Part shown: piece after piece, positions 55,572 through 63,718 of the stretch | How positions within the stretch are numbered: position 1 is the stretch's first letter | Layout of the letters: every line of letters begins with the position of its first letter | Origin: an uncultured bacterium | Lineage (GTDB): Bacteria; Acidobacteriota; Thermoanaerobaculia; Thermoanaerobaculales; Thermoanaerobaculaceae | Assembly: GCA_937924755.1 (NCBI GenBank) | Contig: CALEVZ010000013.1 | Location: forward strand, 124,001-188,000 | DNA length: 64,000 nt | Direction: 5' to 3' | Translations under genes and position numbers: made by a program | The notes under the pieces: generated by a model | What the model was told of the DNA's origin: nothing | The model's database searches: none | What the model saw: only the letters and a program-made list of their open reading frames with translations

Positions 55572-55591
55572 TGGACTTTTCCGATTGTCAA
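55563..55591 (-). promoter_or_regulatory. Sigma-70-type promoter of the efflux operon
   Basis: On the minus strand TTGACA (55591-55586), a 17-nt spacer and TATAAC (55568-55563) form one of the best matches to the sigma-70 consensus in the window. The start is predicted near 55556, 17 nt before the tolC-type ATG. Confidence 0.8.
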
Positions 55592-55687
55592 GCCCTCTTC
55601 CTTTCCCCCTGCTATGTCCATTTCCTTCCGCCTCCCAGCGTTCGCAAGGTCATCCTGCCGGCGGGCTACAATGCCGCGTGCGAACCA

Positions 55688-58600
55688 ATGGAAAGCACCC
55701 TCGACCGCCTCGTCTTGCAACTGGTGCGTGAGCGCAGGCTGGTGGCCCCTGCCGCGCTGGAAAGTGCCACCCGGGCAGTGGCCACCGCGGCCCTCGACGG
55801 TGTCGCAGCCGCCGACGGGGTGCTGGAGTGGCTGGTGGAACATGGCGAGCTGCGACGAGCGCAGCTGGCGGAGCTGATCCTGGAGGTGACCGGGGACCCG
55901 CCCACTCGCGCCGAACCCCCTAGAGAAGCGGCGCTACCCTTGCCACCGCCCGTCGACCGTGGCCAGGTGGCCGGAGCCCCGCCCCCGGCCGGCCAACGGC
56001 CTCCAGAGGTACCGACCGACTGGAGCCGCTACATTCACTTCTCGGTCGTGGGCGAGGGCGGCATGGGCACGGTGTACCGCGCCTTCGACCCGCGCCTGGA
56101 ACGCTGGGTGGCGCTCAAATTCCTGCGCGCCGATGATCGGGTGGTGGCGGAGGCGTGTCTGCGGGAGGCCCGCGCCCAGGCCCGCGTCGACCACGAAAAC
56201 ATTTGCCAGATCTACGAGGTCGGCGAGGTGGCCCGGCGCCTCTACATCTCCATGCAGTTCATCCATGGCCGCACGCTGCGCTCCCTCGCCGGGGAGTTGA
56301 CCAGCCGCGAGGTGGCGGAGATCGGCGCGCAGGTGGCCCGTGCCCTCCACGCCGCCCATCTAGAGGGGCTCATCCACCGCGACATCAAGCCCTCCAACAT
56401 CATGGTGGAGCGCACCGCCGACGGGCGCTGGCGACCGTTCATCCTCGACTTCGGCCTGGCCCGCGACCTCACCCGGGCCAGCGGGCACACCGTCGAGGGG
56501 GCGGTGCTGGGCACCCCCAGCTACATGGCCCCAGAGCAGGTGCGCGGCCAGGTTGCGGCCATCGACCCCCGCACCGATGTATACGCCCTGGGCGCCACCC
56601 TCTTCGAGGTTCTTTCCGGGTCTCCTCCCTTTGAGGGCACGGTCGCCGAAGTGCTGGTCAAGGTACTGCAGGACGACGCCCCGCCGCTGCGCAGTCGCCG
56701 CCCCGAGCTGCCCGCCGACCTGGCCGCCATCGTCGATCGCTGCATGGACAAGGACCCCGCCCGGCGTTACCCCACCGCCCTGGCCCTGGCCGAGGACATG
56801 GAGCGCTTTCTGGCCGACGAACCAGTGACGGCTCGCGCCCGCTCCTCTTGGTACGTGATCCTGCGCCGGCTGAAGAGAAACCGGGTCGCGGCGGGGGCCG
56901 CCACCCTCGCCCTGGTGGCGGTGGCCGGGGCCACATTTCTGGCGGTTAGTTCGGTCGTCGCGGTGCGCCGCCAGGCGGAGCTGTCCCAGACCTTCGCCCG
57001 GGAGCTCACCACTTTGGAGGAGAGCGTCCGGCTGGTGGTTTCCCGTCCCCTCCACGACATCCGGCCGGAGCTGGCCCGCGTTCGCGAGCGTCTAGACTGG
57101 ATCGCCGCCGAGGCCGCCCGAGCGGGCCGGATCGGCGCGGGGCCGGGCAACCATGCGCTGGCCAGCGGTTACATGGCGCTGGGCGAGCACGCCCGCGCCG
57201 AGGAGTTCCTGCGCCGGGCGTGGGCGGCCGGCTATCGCCCGGCCGAGGTGGCCCACGCCCTGGCCCTGGTGCTGATCGCCCGCTACCGGGAGGCGCTGAC
57301 CTCCAGCCAGCGGCTGGGGGACCCCGAGTTGCAGCGGGCGCGGCACCGGCAGCTAGATGAGGCGTTCCGCCGCCCGGCCCTGGCCTTCCTGGAGCAGGCC
57401 AGGGGTGCGGTCCTCATGGCCCCGGAGCTGGCCGAGGCGCAGATCGCCTTCCTGGAGGAGCGCCTGGACGATGCCCTCGCCAAGGCACGCCGGGCCCGCC
57501 AGCGCATCCCCTGGCTCTACCAGGCCCTGCATCTGGAGGGCGAGGTGTATCTCCAGCAAGGGCGAGAACTGCTGGAACGGGGCGCCACGACCGAAGCCTT
57601 GGCCGCCCTCGCCCAGGCGAGGGAGGCGTACCAGCAGGCGGTGGCGCAGGCGCCCAGCCACCCCCTTGGCTACAGCGGGCTGTGTGAGGTCGCCAACACC
57701 GCCTTTTTGGCCCGAGCCGAGCAGGGAGCCACCCCCGAAACCTCGTATCAAGAGGCGCTGGCCGCCTGCGGACAGGCCCTGGTTGCAGACCCTGACCACT
57801 TGCCCGCCCACCGCGCCCTGGCCCTCGCCCACCTGCAGTGGGCGCAGCACCAGGCGCGGCGGGGGCAGGACCCCTCCGCGGCCCTCGCCCAGGCCACCGC
57901 CAGCGCCCAAGGGGTGATCCAGCGCTCGCCCGGCGACGCCCAGGCCTGGACCTACTTGGGAATTGCCGCCCGCTTCCGCGCCGAGCTGACGGCGGCGGGC
58001 GGCGGCGACCCCCGGCCGGACCTGGAACGGGCCCGGGACTTCCTGCGCCGCGCCGTCGAGCTGGAGCCCCCCTCGTACCTGGCCCAAAACAACCTGGGGC
58101 TCGCGCTGCTGGCGGCCGGCCTCGACCGGATGGCCCGCGGTGAGGATCCGCGCCCCCTCATGGGTGAGGCCGAAGCCGAGTTCCAGGCGCTGCTGGCCAG
58201 ACACCCTCACCTAGTGGCGGCCATGGACAACCTGAGCGTGGCCCTGTGGGCCATCGGCCGCTGGGAGTACGCCCACGGCGGGGAGGGGAAGGAGGCCTTC
58301 GACCGGGCGGAGGAGGTGCTGCGGCGAGCCCTCGCGGTGAATCCGGCCGACGGGGTGGCGCTCAACAACCTGGGGCTCATCGCCGTCGAGCGAGGTAGCC
58401 ATCTCCTTTCCCAGGACAGCGACCCCACGGCACCCTTGACCGCTGGGCTAGAAGCACTGGAGCGGGCCATCGCCCTCAACCCCGACGACCCCTTTGCCTA
58501 CACCAACCTGGGTCAACTTTATCGCGTGCAGGCCGCCTGGGAGCACCGGCAGAAACGTTCCCCCGCCCCGGCGTTGGCCCGTGCCCGCCAGGCCCTCGCC

Positions 58601-59074
58601 CGCGCCCAGGCCATCAACCCGGTCGACGCCGAGGCGGTCATGGCCGAGGGTCTGTGCCACCTCCTGGAGGCCCGCACCCTCCTCGCCCAGGGTCGCGACC
58701 CCGACCCCATCTTCGCCCGCGCCCAGGGAGCCCTGCGACGGGCCCTGGCCATCAACCCCGCCTACCTAGAGGCCCGACGCGAGCTGGCCCGGGTGCACCT
58801 GGAGCGGGCTGCTTGGCTGGCCCGCCGCCCGCCCCGCGCCTTCGCTGAGATCGAGGCGGGTTTCGAGGCTCTGGCCGACCTCCCCGCCAGCCCCGACACC
58901 CTGGCCCTGCGTGGCGAGCTCGAGCTGCTGCGGGCCCGCTTGGCCACCGGGGAGGAGCGGCGGGAGACGGCCCGCCGCGCCGCCGCCGCCCTGGCGGGCG
59001 CCATCGCGGGGAACCGCTGGCTGTCCCCGAGCTTGGCCCCGCTGCTCGAGCAGGCGCACGCTTTTGGGACATGA
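55688..59074 (+). CDS. Transmembrane Ser/Thr protein kinase with C-terminal TPR array
   Basis: The protein has 1128 residues: an N-terminal helical region (about 1-70), a Pro-rich linker, and a Hanks-type kinase domain (about 114-375) with glycine loop GEGGMG (122-127), K144, HRDIKPSN (230-237; catalytic D232), DFG (254-256) and APE (281-283), all intact. One membrane helix (about 402-424) and some 700 residues of tetratricopeptide repeats, presumably periplasmic, follow. Repeat units contain recurring 'NNLGL' and 'GRDPDP/GEDPRP' insertions. A TACAAT lies 15 nt before the ATG. The FHA protein at 44 kb could be a reader of its phosphorylation (inference). Confidence 0.93.
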   Translation: MESTLDRLVLQLVRERRLVAPAALESATRAVATAALDGVAAADGVLEWLVEHGELRRAQLAELILEVTGDPPTRAEPPREAALPLPPPVDRGQVAGAPPPAGQRPPEVPTDWSRYIHFSVVGEGGMGTVYRAFDPRLERWVALKFLRADDRVVAEACLREARAQARVDHENICQIYEVGEVARRLYISMQFIHGRTLRSLAGELTSREVAEIGAQVARALHAAHLEGLIHRDIKPSNIMVERTADGRWRPFILDFGLARDLTRASGHTVEGAVLGTPSYMAPEQVRGQVAAIDPRTDVYALGATLFEVLSGSPPFEGTVAEVLVKVLQDDAPPLRSRRPELPADLAAIVDRCMDKDPARRYPTALALAEDMERFLADEPVTARARSSWYVILRRLKRNRVAAGAATLALVAVAGATFLAVSSVVAVRRQAELSQTFARELTTLEESVRLVVSRPLHDIRPELARVRERLDWIAAEAARAGRIGAGPGNHALASGYMALGEHARAEEFLRRAWAAGYRPAEVAHALALVLIARYREALTSSQRLGDPELQRARHRQLDEAFRRPALAFLEQARGAVLMAPELAEAQIAFLEERLDDALAKARRARQRIPWLYQALHLEGEVYLQQGRELLERGATTEALAALAQAREAYQQAVAQAPSHPLGYSGLCEVANTAFLARAEQGATPETSYQEALAACGQALVADPDHLPAHRALALAHLQWAQHQARRGQDPSAALAQATASAQGVIQRSPGDAQAWTYLGIAARFRAELTAAGGGDPRPDLERARDFLRRAVELEPPSYLAQNNLGLALLAAGLDRMARGEDPRPLMGEAEAEFQALLARHPHLVAAMDNLSVALWAIGRWEYAHGGEGKEAFDRAEEVLRRALAVNPADGVALNNLGLIAVERGSHLLSQDSDPTAPLTAGLEALERAIALNPDDPFAYTNLGQLYRVQAAWEHRQKRSPAPALARARQALARAQAINPVDAEAVMAEGLCHLLEARTLLAQGRDPDPIFARAQGALRRALAINPAYLEARRELARVHLERAAWLARRPPRAFAEIEAGFEALADLPASPDTLALRGELELLRARLATGEERRETARRAAAALAGAIAGNRWLSPSLAPLLEQAHAFGT

Positions 59075-59119
59075 GGCGCGAATCAGACGACGCGGGCCGC
59101 GGCCAAGGCGAGCGGAGAA

Positions 59120-59600
59120 GCCGGTCGAGCGGAGGCTCGTGGATCACGAGACCTTGGCGCCGGTGGCTGCTGCGGGACGGACACCGGACCACGCGCAGGA
59201 GGCGGATGAGGCATCGGAAGAAGCCAAACCAGCGGTCTGATGTCGGACTGTCCGCGGGTGGCGAAGGCCTGGTAGTCCTCTCACAGCGCCTCGATCACCG
59301 CGCTGACCGCAGGGCGCGAGAGCAGGCTGCGTCCTTGCTCGTCAGCAAAGATCCCCTGGCTGTCCCGCGTCGAGCCCACGTCCGCGGACATCTCCCTGGC
59401 CAGTTTTTCCCATCACCTCGCCTGGCGTCGCACTCCCGGCCGAGGAGGTCCAGGCCCCTCTCTCCAGCGCCTCCTCGACCATACGCCTGACCGCCAAGCG
59501 CACCAACGGGCTGACCGGCTCGTTCTCTCTCGCCCATTCCCTGCACGTAGGGCCGCAATCTGCTCCCGCGTCACCTGCGACGGTGAACTTTCTTCATCGG
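59120..59600 (-). pseudogene. Decayed IS256-family transposase (middle part)
   Basis: On the minus strand, GLDLLGREC, then STRDSQGIFADEQGRSLLSR and PAVSAVIEAL(stop)EDYQAFATR followed by SDIRPLVW match the IS256 mutator family, where the typical text is RGLSTRDI, SAVS, TEALWEDYxAFAxRDLSDI. The match moves between frames, has an in-frame TGA at 59283-59281, and has lost the first catalytic Asp (expected after SDI in VYLFLDA). It runs against the end of the kinase gene. No intact inverted repeats were found by eye. Confidence 0.7.
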
Positions 59601-60014
59601 TTGAGCCCTCCCCCGTCCACTTCCCTACCCGAGGCTACCCGCCTGGCTTCGGGGGGTTCGACGCCTCCCCCGTTTACAGCACGGTGAGAACGTCACCGAA
59701 ACGACAGGCTCTTCTCTTTTTGGTATCGCCTTCGGGCTCTTGCAACGGTCCTTCCAGATTCGCTCGTGTTGCAAACCGTGTAAACGAGCCAAGTCGATCG
59801 GCACGTCGCTGGCTGTTCCGCAAAATCGCGAACACGGAGCGGCGACGGCGGACGATGGATCCCATGGCCCGAGCTCGTCTGGCAAACCCATCGAGGGCAA
59901 CCCCGCCGCCGTCTGCGACGGCTCCGCAGTGCAGTGCCATGCGCCGAGGGCGCGGGATCCGGCGGGCATCTCTTGACAGCTTTCCTAGCATCCTGCCCAG
60001 GGAGGAAACTCGGC
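59601..60014. other. Intergenic stretch upstream of the FAD oxidoreductase
   Basis: About 410 bp with no recognisable gene. It is somewhat less GC-rich than its surroundings near 59690-59830. A TTGACA (59973-59978) and a TAGCAT (59986-59991) occur, but only 7 nt apart, so they do not form one promoter. The start at 60015 has GGGAGGAAA upstream. Confidence 0.5.
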
Positions 60015-61139
60015 ATGAAACGAGCGGATTACGAGGTCGTCGTGGTCGGGGCTGGGGCGGCGGGGATCGGCTGCGGTGTGGTGCTGAGGGATCTCGGCGT
60101 CCAGCGCTTCGCCATCCTCGAACGGTACGAGGTGGGCGCCTCCTTCCGCCGCTGGCCGGCGGAAACGCGGTTGCTCACTCCGTCTTTCACCACCAACGGC
60201 TTTGGCATGCTGGACCCCAACGCCATCGCCCTTCAAACGTCCCCTGCGTACTCGTTGCGCACGGAACACCCCACCGGCTCCGAATACGCGCGGTACCTGG
60301 AGGGGATCAGCAAGTATTTCCGCTTGCCGGTACGCAGTGGGGTGGAGGTGCTGGATGTCCAGAGCGGTGGCGAAGAGAAAAGGTTCACGCTGCGCACGAA
60401 CCGGGGAACGATCCGCTGCCGTTTTTTGGTCTGGGCCACGGGAGAGTTCCAGTTCCCCGATTTGCGTCCGTTTCCCGGCGCGGTGCTGTGCCGTCACTAC
60501 GCCACTGTGCCGTCATGGTCTGCGCTGCCGGGAGAGGAGTTCGTAGTGATCGGCGGCTACGAGAGCGGTATGGATGCAGCGGTGCATCTGGCGCGCAGCG
60601 GCCGTCGGGTGACTGTCGTCGACCCTGCCGCCCCCTGGGCCAGCCAAGCCCCGGACCCCAGCCTTTCGCTGTCGCCGTTCACGCTCGACCGACTGCGGGA
60701 GATCGGGGGGACAAACCGCATCCAGTTTGTGGCCGCGGCGGCCGAAGAGGTGGTACAGACCGCCGACGGTCGTCACGCCATCCAGCTCACCAACGGCGAA
60801 CGCCTGCTGACCGCGGAGCCGCCAATTCTGGCTACCGGTTTCAGTAGCAGCCTGGGGCCGGTGGCCAACTTGTTCGAGCGACAGGAAAACGGTTCCCCGT
60901 TGGTCACGGAAGCGGCCGACGAATCCACGATCACCCCTGGACTGTTTCTCTCCGGCCCCATGCTCCGGCACGACAAGGTTATCTTTTGTTTCATCTATAA
61001 ATTCCGCCAGCGCTTTGCAGTCATTGGCAACGCTATTGCGCAGCGACTGGGCCTCGATACGGCGGTTCTCGAACAGTACCGGCAGGCGTCGATGTATCTG
61101 GACGACCTGAGTTGCTGCGGCGTCGCCTGTGCGTGCTAG
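60015..61139 (+). CDS. FAD/NAD(P)-dependent oxidoreductase with C-terminal Cys cluster
   Basis: The protein has 374 residues. The FAD motif VVVVGAGAAGIGCG (8-21) and the NAD(P) motif FVVIGGYESGMDAAVHLARSG (about 175-195) show a two-dinucleotide-domain flavoprotein of the thioredoxin-reductase/FMO/ArsO-like group. The region SFTTNGFGM...TSPAYSLRTEHPTG is a family marker. It lacks the CxxC redox pair of thioredoxin reductase but ends in SCCGVACAC, four Cys in the last eight residues. It lies about 100 bp upstream of a FeoB-like gene, and both lie between IS256 relics, so a metal- or thiol-redox role is inferred. Confidence 0.8.
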   Translation: MKRADYEVVVVGAGAAGIGCGVVLRDLGVQRFAILERYEVGASFRRWPAETRLLTPSFTTNGFGMLDPNAIALQTSPAYSLRTEHPTGSEYARYLEGISKYFRLPVRSGVEVLDVQSGGEEKRFTLRTNRGTIRCRFLVWATGEFQFPDLRPFPGAVLCRHYATVPSWSALPGEEFVVIGGYESGMDAAVHLARSGRRVTVVDPAAPWASQAPDPSLSLSPFTLDRLREIGGTNRIQFVAAAAEEVVQTADGRHAIQLTNGERLLTAEPPILATGFSSSLGPVANLFERQENGSPLVTEAADESTITPGLFLSGPMLRHDKVIFCFIYKFRQRFAVIGNAIAQRLGLDTAVLEQYRQASMYLDDLSCCGVACAC

Positions 61140-61238
61140 CTCATGGTTGTTGCGACCGTTGCCGGCGCCGGGCCGCGCGGGTGTCCGAGGCGCCGCCGGA
61201 GGGGTTCGCCGAGGCGGCGCCCTCGTTCAGGAGGCGTC

Positions 61239-62918
61239 ATGACGACGACGGATTCTGCCACGGTGTCGCCACCGGCCATCGTGCTGGTCGGCCTCGAGTC
61301 GGTGGGTAAGTCGGCGCTTTTCCGTGCCTTGACAGGACAGGCGACAGGCGACGAGGTGAACTTTCGGGGTTCGACGGTCGAGGTGCGCGCCGCGCCGCTG
61401 GCTGGAGACACCCGGCAGGTCGTGGATACGCCGGGGCTGCGTTGGGCGGACGACAGCGCCACGACCGCACTGGCCTTGGGCGCCGTTGCGAACGCCGACA
61501 CGGTGCTGCTCGTCGCGCGCGGCACGCACGCCCGCGCCGAGGTGGCAGCGCTGCTGGAGCAGCTGGGGCCCGTCGTGGCCGGCCGCAGGGCCGCGCTGAT
61601 CTTCACCTTCGCAGACCGCAGTCACCCCCGGCTGCGGACGGCCCTCGCAGCGTATGCCACGGCACTGGAGATCCCCGTCGTGCTGGTCAACGCGCGGAAA
61701 ATGACGCGGGCCGAGCGCCTGACACTGCTGGAAGCCGTGCAGACGGCCACGCCGTTCGTGCGGCGGCCGGTGCAGGACCTCGCGTTGCCCGAAATTCCCA
61801 TCGTCCGGCCGCAGCCCACCCTGTTCGAGCGCCGGCGCTGGGGCGTGGTCCTTTCTCTCCTGAGCGTCTTCGCTCTCTTCGCCACCCCGGTGTACCTGGC
61901 GTACCTGCTGGCCAACAACCTGCAGCCGTTGGTAGAGGCCGCCGTCATCGAGCCAGTCGTGGCGGGGTGTGCGCCGCTGGCGACGGCGGTTCCGCTGCTC
62001 CACGAAGCCCTGGTTGGCACGTACGGCATCGTCACCCTGGGCTCGTACTCGTTCCTCTGGGCGTTTCCGGTGGTGTTGTTCATCGGTTTGAGCGTGGCAA
62101 TCAGCGAGGAAACGGGGTTGAAAGACCGAATCACAGGGAGTCTCGACCCTTGGCTGCGACACCTCGGGCTGGACGGCCGCGACCTCATCCCCGTGCTCTC
62201 TGGGTACGGTTGCAACGTCGTGGCTGTGTTTTCGAGCCGGACGTGCAGCCGCCGCACACGGGAGGCGTGTACCTCTCTGATCGCCTACGGGTCGGCGTGC
62301 AGCTACCAGATCGGTGCCACGCTCTCCCTCTTTGCTGCAGCCGGCCACCCCGGCCTGTTCGCGCCTTACCTGGTGCTCGTCTTCCTGGTGGGGGCGATGC
62401 ATACGCGACTTTGGCACCGGCCGCTGGCGCCGGCTGCCGGCCAGCGCTTCATCGATCGCGCCTTCGTGCAGAAACCCACCTGGCGCGCCGTGCACTGGCG
62501 GGTGCGGGCCGTGCTGGGGCAGTTTCTCGGGCAGGCCATGCCGATCTTCCTTCTGATGTGTGCCCTCGGAGCCACCCTTGCCTTTGTGGGTTTGCTCGAT
62601 TGGCTGGCAGCGCAATTGTCGCCGCTGATGGAGGTGTTTGGTTTACCGGGGGCGGTAGCACCGGGCGTTGTCTTGGCCGTCGTGCGCAAGGATGGAATGC
62701 TCATCCTCAATCAGGGACAGGGGGCGCTGCTGGCATCCCTCACAGTGGGGCAACTGTTCGTGCTGGTGTATCTAGCCTCTACCCTCACCGCCTGCCTGGT
62801 GACCCTGTGGACGGTGGGCAAGGAGTTGGGAGCTCGCGTCGCCCTGAAGCTGGCGGCGCGGCAGGCAGCCACCTCGCTCGCGAGTTCCTTTCTGTTGGCG
62901 TTGATGGTCAGGGACTAG
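61239..62918 (+). CDS. FeoB-like GTPase-transporter
   Basis: The protein has 559 residues. An N-terminal G domain carries G1 GLESVGKS (about 18-25), G2 region NFRGSTVEV and G3 DTPGLRW; a clear NKxD is missing (TFADRS stands there). The membrane part has two Gate domains and FeoB_C-like helices, including GYGCNVVAVFSSRTCSRRTREAC and SACSYQIGATLSLFAA, the counterparts of FeoB's GCNVPAIMATR and MSCSAR. It is shorter than FeoB (about 750) and no feoA is nearby. The ATG follows AGGAGGCGTC. The likely substrate is a divalent metal, not proven to be Fe2+. Confidence 0.82.
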   Translation: MTTTDSATVSPPAIVLVGLESVGKSALFRALTGQATGDEVNFRGSTVEVRAAPLAGDTRQVVDTPGLRWADDSATTALALGAVANADTVLLVARGTHARAEVAALLEQLGPVVAGRRAALIFTFADRSHPRLRTALAAYATALEIPVVLVNARKMTRAERLTLLEAVQTATPFVRRPVQDLALPEIPIVRPQPTLFERRRWGVVLSLLSVFALFATPVYLAYLLANNLQPLVEAAVIEPVVAGCAPLATAVPLLHEALVGTYGIVTLGSYSFLWAFPVVLFIGLSVAISEETGLKDRITGSLDPWLRHLGLDGRDLIPVLSGYGCNVVAVFSSRTCSRRTREACTSLIAYGSACSYQIGATLSLFAAAGHPGLFAPYLVLVFLVGAMHTRLWHRPLAPAAGQRFIDRAFVQKPTWRAVHWRVRAVLGQFLGQAMPIFLLMCALGATLAFVGLLDWLAAQLSPLMEVFGLPGAVAPGVVLAVVRKDGMLILNQGQGALLASLTVGQLFVLVYLASTLTACLVTLWTVGKELGARVALKLAARQAATSLASSFLLALMVRD

Positions 62919-62934
62919 CGCGAGTTTACTACGG

Positions 62935-63560
62935 CGTTGCGCGATGTCTCGTTTCGGTTTCAGCCACGCCTCCGACAGGGTCAACTCCGATCCTTGCTGT
63001 ACAAAAGGGAGCCGAGCCGGGGTTTTCGGTGGCGGCCTTCGTGGTCGCCTCACCGTGCTTGTCGATGAGCTGCCCGCGGAGGCGTTCGAGCCGGCCGAGC
63101 TCGAGCTCACCGATCCGGATGTCCCGGAAGCTGTCGGCGGCCCGGAGCATCGCGGCGCACCTCCGCGCGAGCACCGGCCGCTCGCTCAAGAAAAAATCGA
63201 GAGTCGTGGTCTGGCGGCGCTCCTCATTCACACAGCCTCGCCGGGAGGTTGGCGGTGCGGATGACCTTACCGACGCAAGGCGGGCAGGCGGGGTGCGCGA
63301 TGCACGCCCCGCAGTCCTCATGAAACCGGCGCCCAGCGGTGGGGTACGCCCTCTGGCAGCGCTCGACGAGGTCGTCCCGCAAACACCCGCACCGGCGCCT
63401 CCGAGGGCGGCTGGGAGGCGGCCTGTGCCAACTGGGTGAGCTCCGCACGAGAGCAGTTCGGCGGCTTGCCGGCGGTGTTCGGCATATTGTGGGCCAGGCA
63501 GCGCTGCCGCAGGGAGGCCGGCAGGTAGGTCTCGACGGCGCGGATCAGCTTCGCGGCGCG
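62935..63560 (-). pseudogene. Decayed IS256-family transposase (C-terminal part)
   Basis: On the minus strand, AKLIRAVETYLPASLRQRCLAHNMPN, then FHEDCGACIAHPACPP, VIRTANLPARL, NEERRQTTTLDFFLSERPVLARR and AADSFRDIRIGELELGRLERLRGQL match the C-terminal half of IS256-type transposases (LRQRCLAHKMRN, CIAHLRFP, VIRTTNLLERLFEEERRRTK, RAADxWRxIRI). Several frameshifts are needed and the catalytic Glu in NLLERLFEE is lost. It faces the same way as the relic at 59.1-59.6 kb but holds a different part of the gene. Confidence 0.75.
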
Positions 63561-63567
63561 GGGCGGT

Positions 63568-63681
63568 GACCCCCGGCCCGACCTCGGCGGCGCCGCCCTC
63601 GCCGCCACCATCAAGGCAAAGGGCTGGCTGACCCCGCGCCTCGCGCCGCTGGTGGAGCAGGCACGCGCCCGGGCTCCGTGA
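63568..63681 (+). pseudogene. 3' fragment of a second TPR-kinase-type gene
   Basis: Thirty-seven codons plus TGA read DPRPDLGGAALAATIKAK then GWLTPRLAPLVEQARARAP. The last part lines up with the C terminus of the kinase at 59.0 kb (NRWLSPSLAPLLEQAHAFGT), and GGDPRPDL also occurs inside that kinase's TPR region. The two are clearly related but diverged, so this is the tail of a paralogue cut off by the IS256 relic rather than a recent copy. Confidence 0.6.
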
Positions 63682-63718
63682 GACGCGTCGGCGACCCGCC
63701 GGCGCCCGCCGGGCCTCG

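Noticed and set aside
59973-59991. TTGACA and TAGCAT as the promoter of the FAD oxidoreductase
   Set aside because: They are only 7 nt apart, so they cannot serve as -35 and -10 of one promoter.
59075-63681. Active composite transposon
   Set aside because: Both transposase copies are frameshifted and lack catalytic residues, and no terminal inverted repeats or target duplications could be seen. Only a relic is supported.
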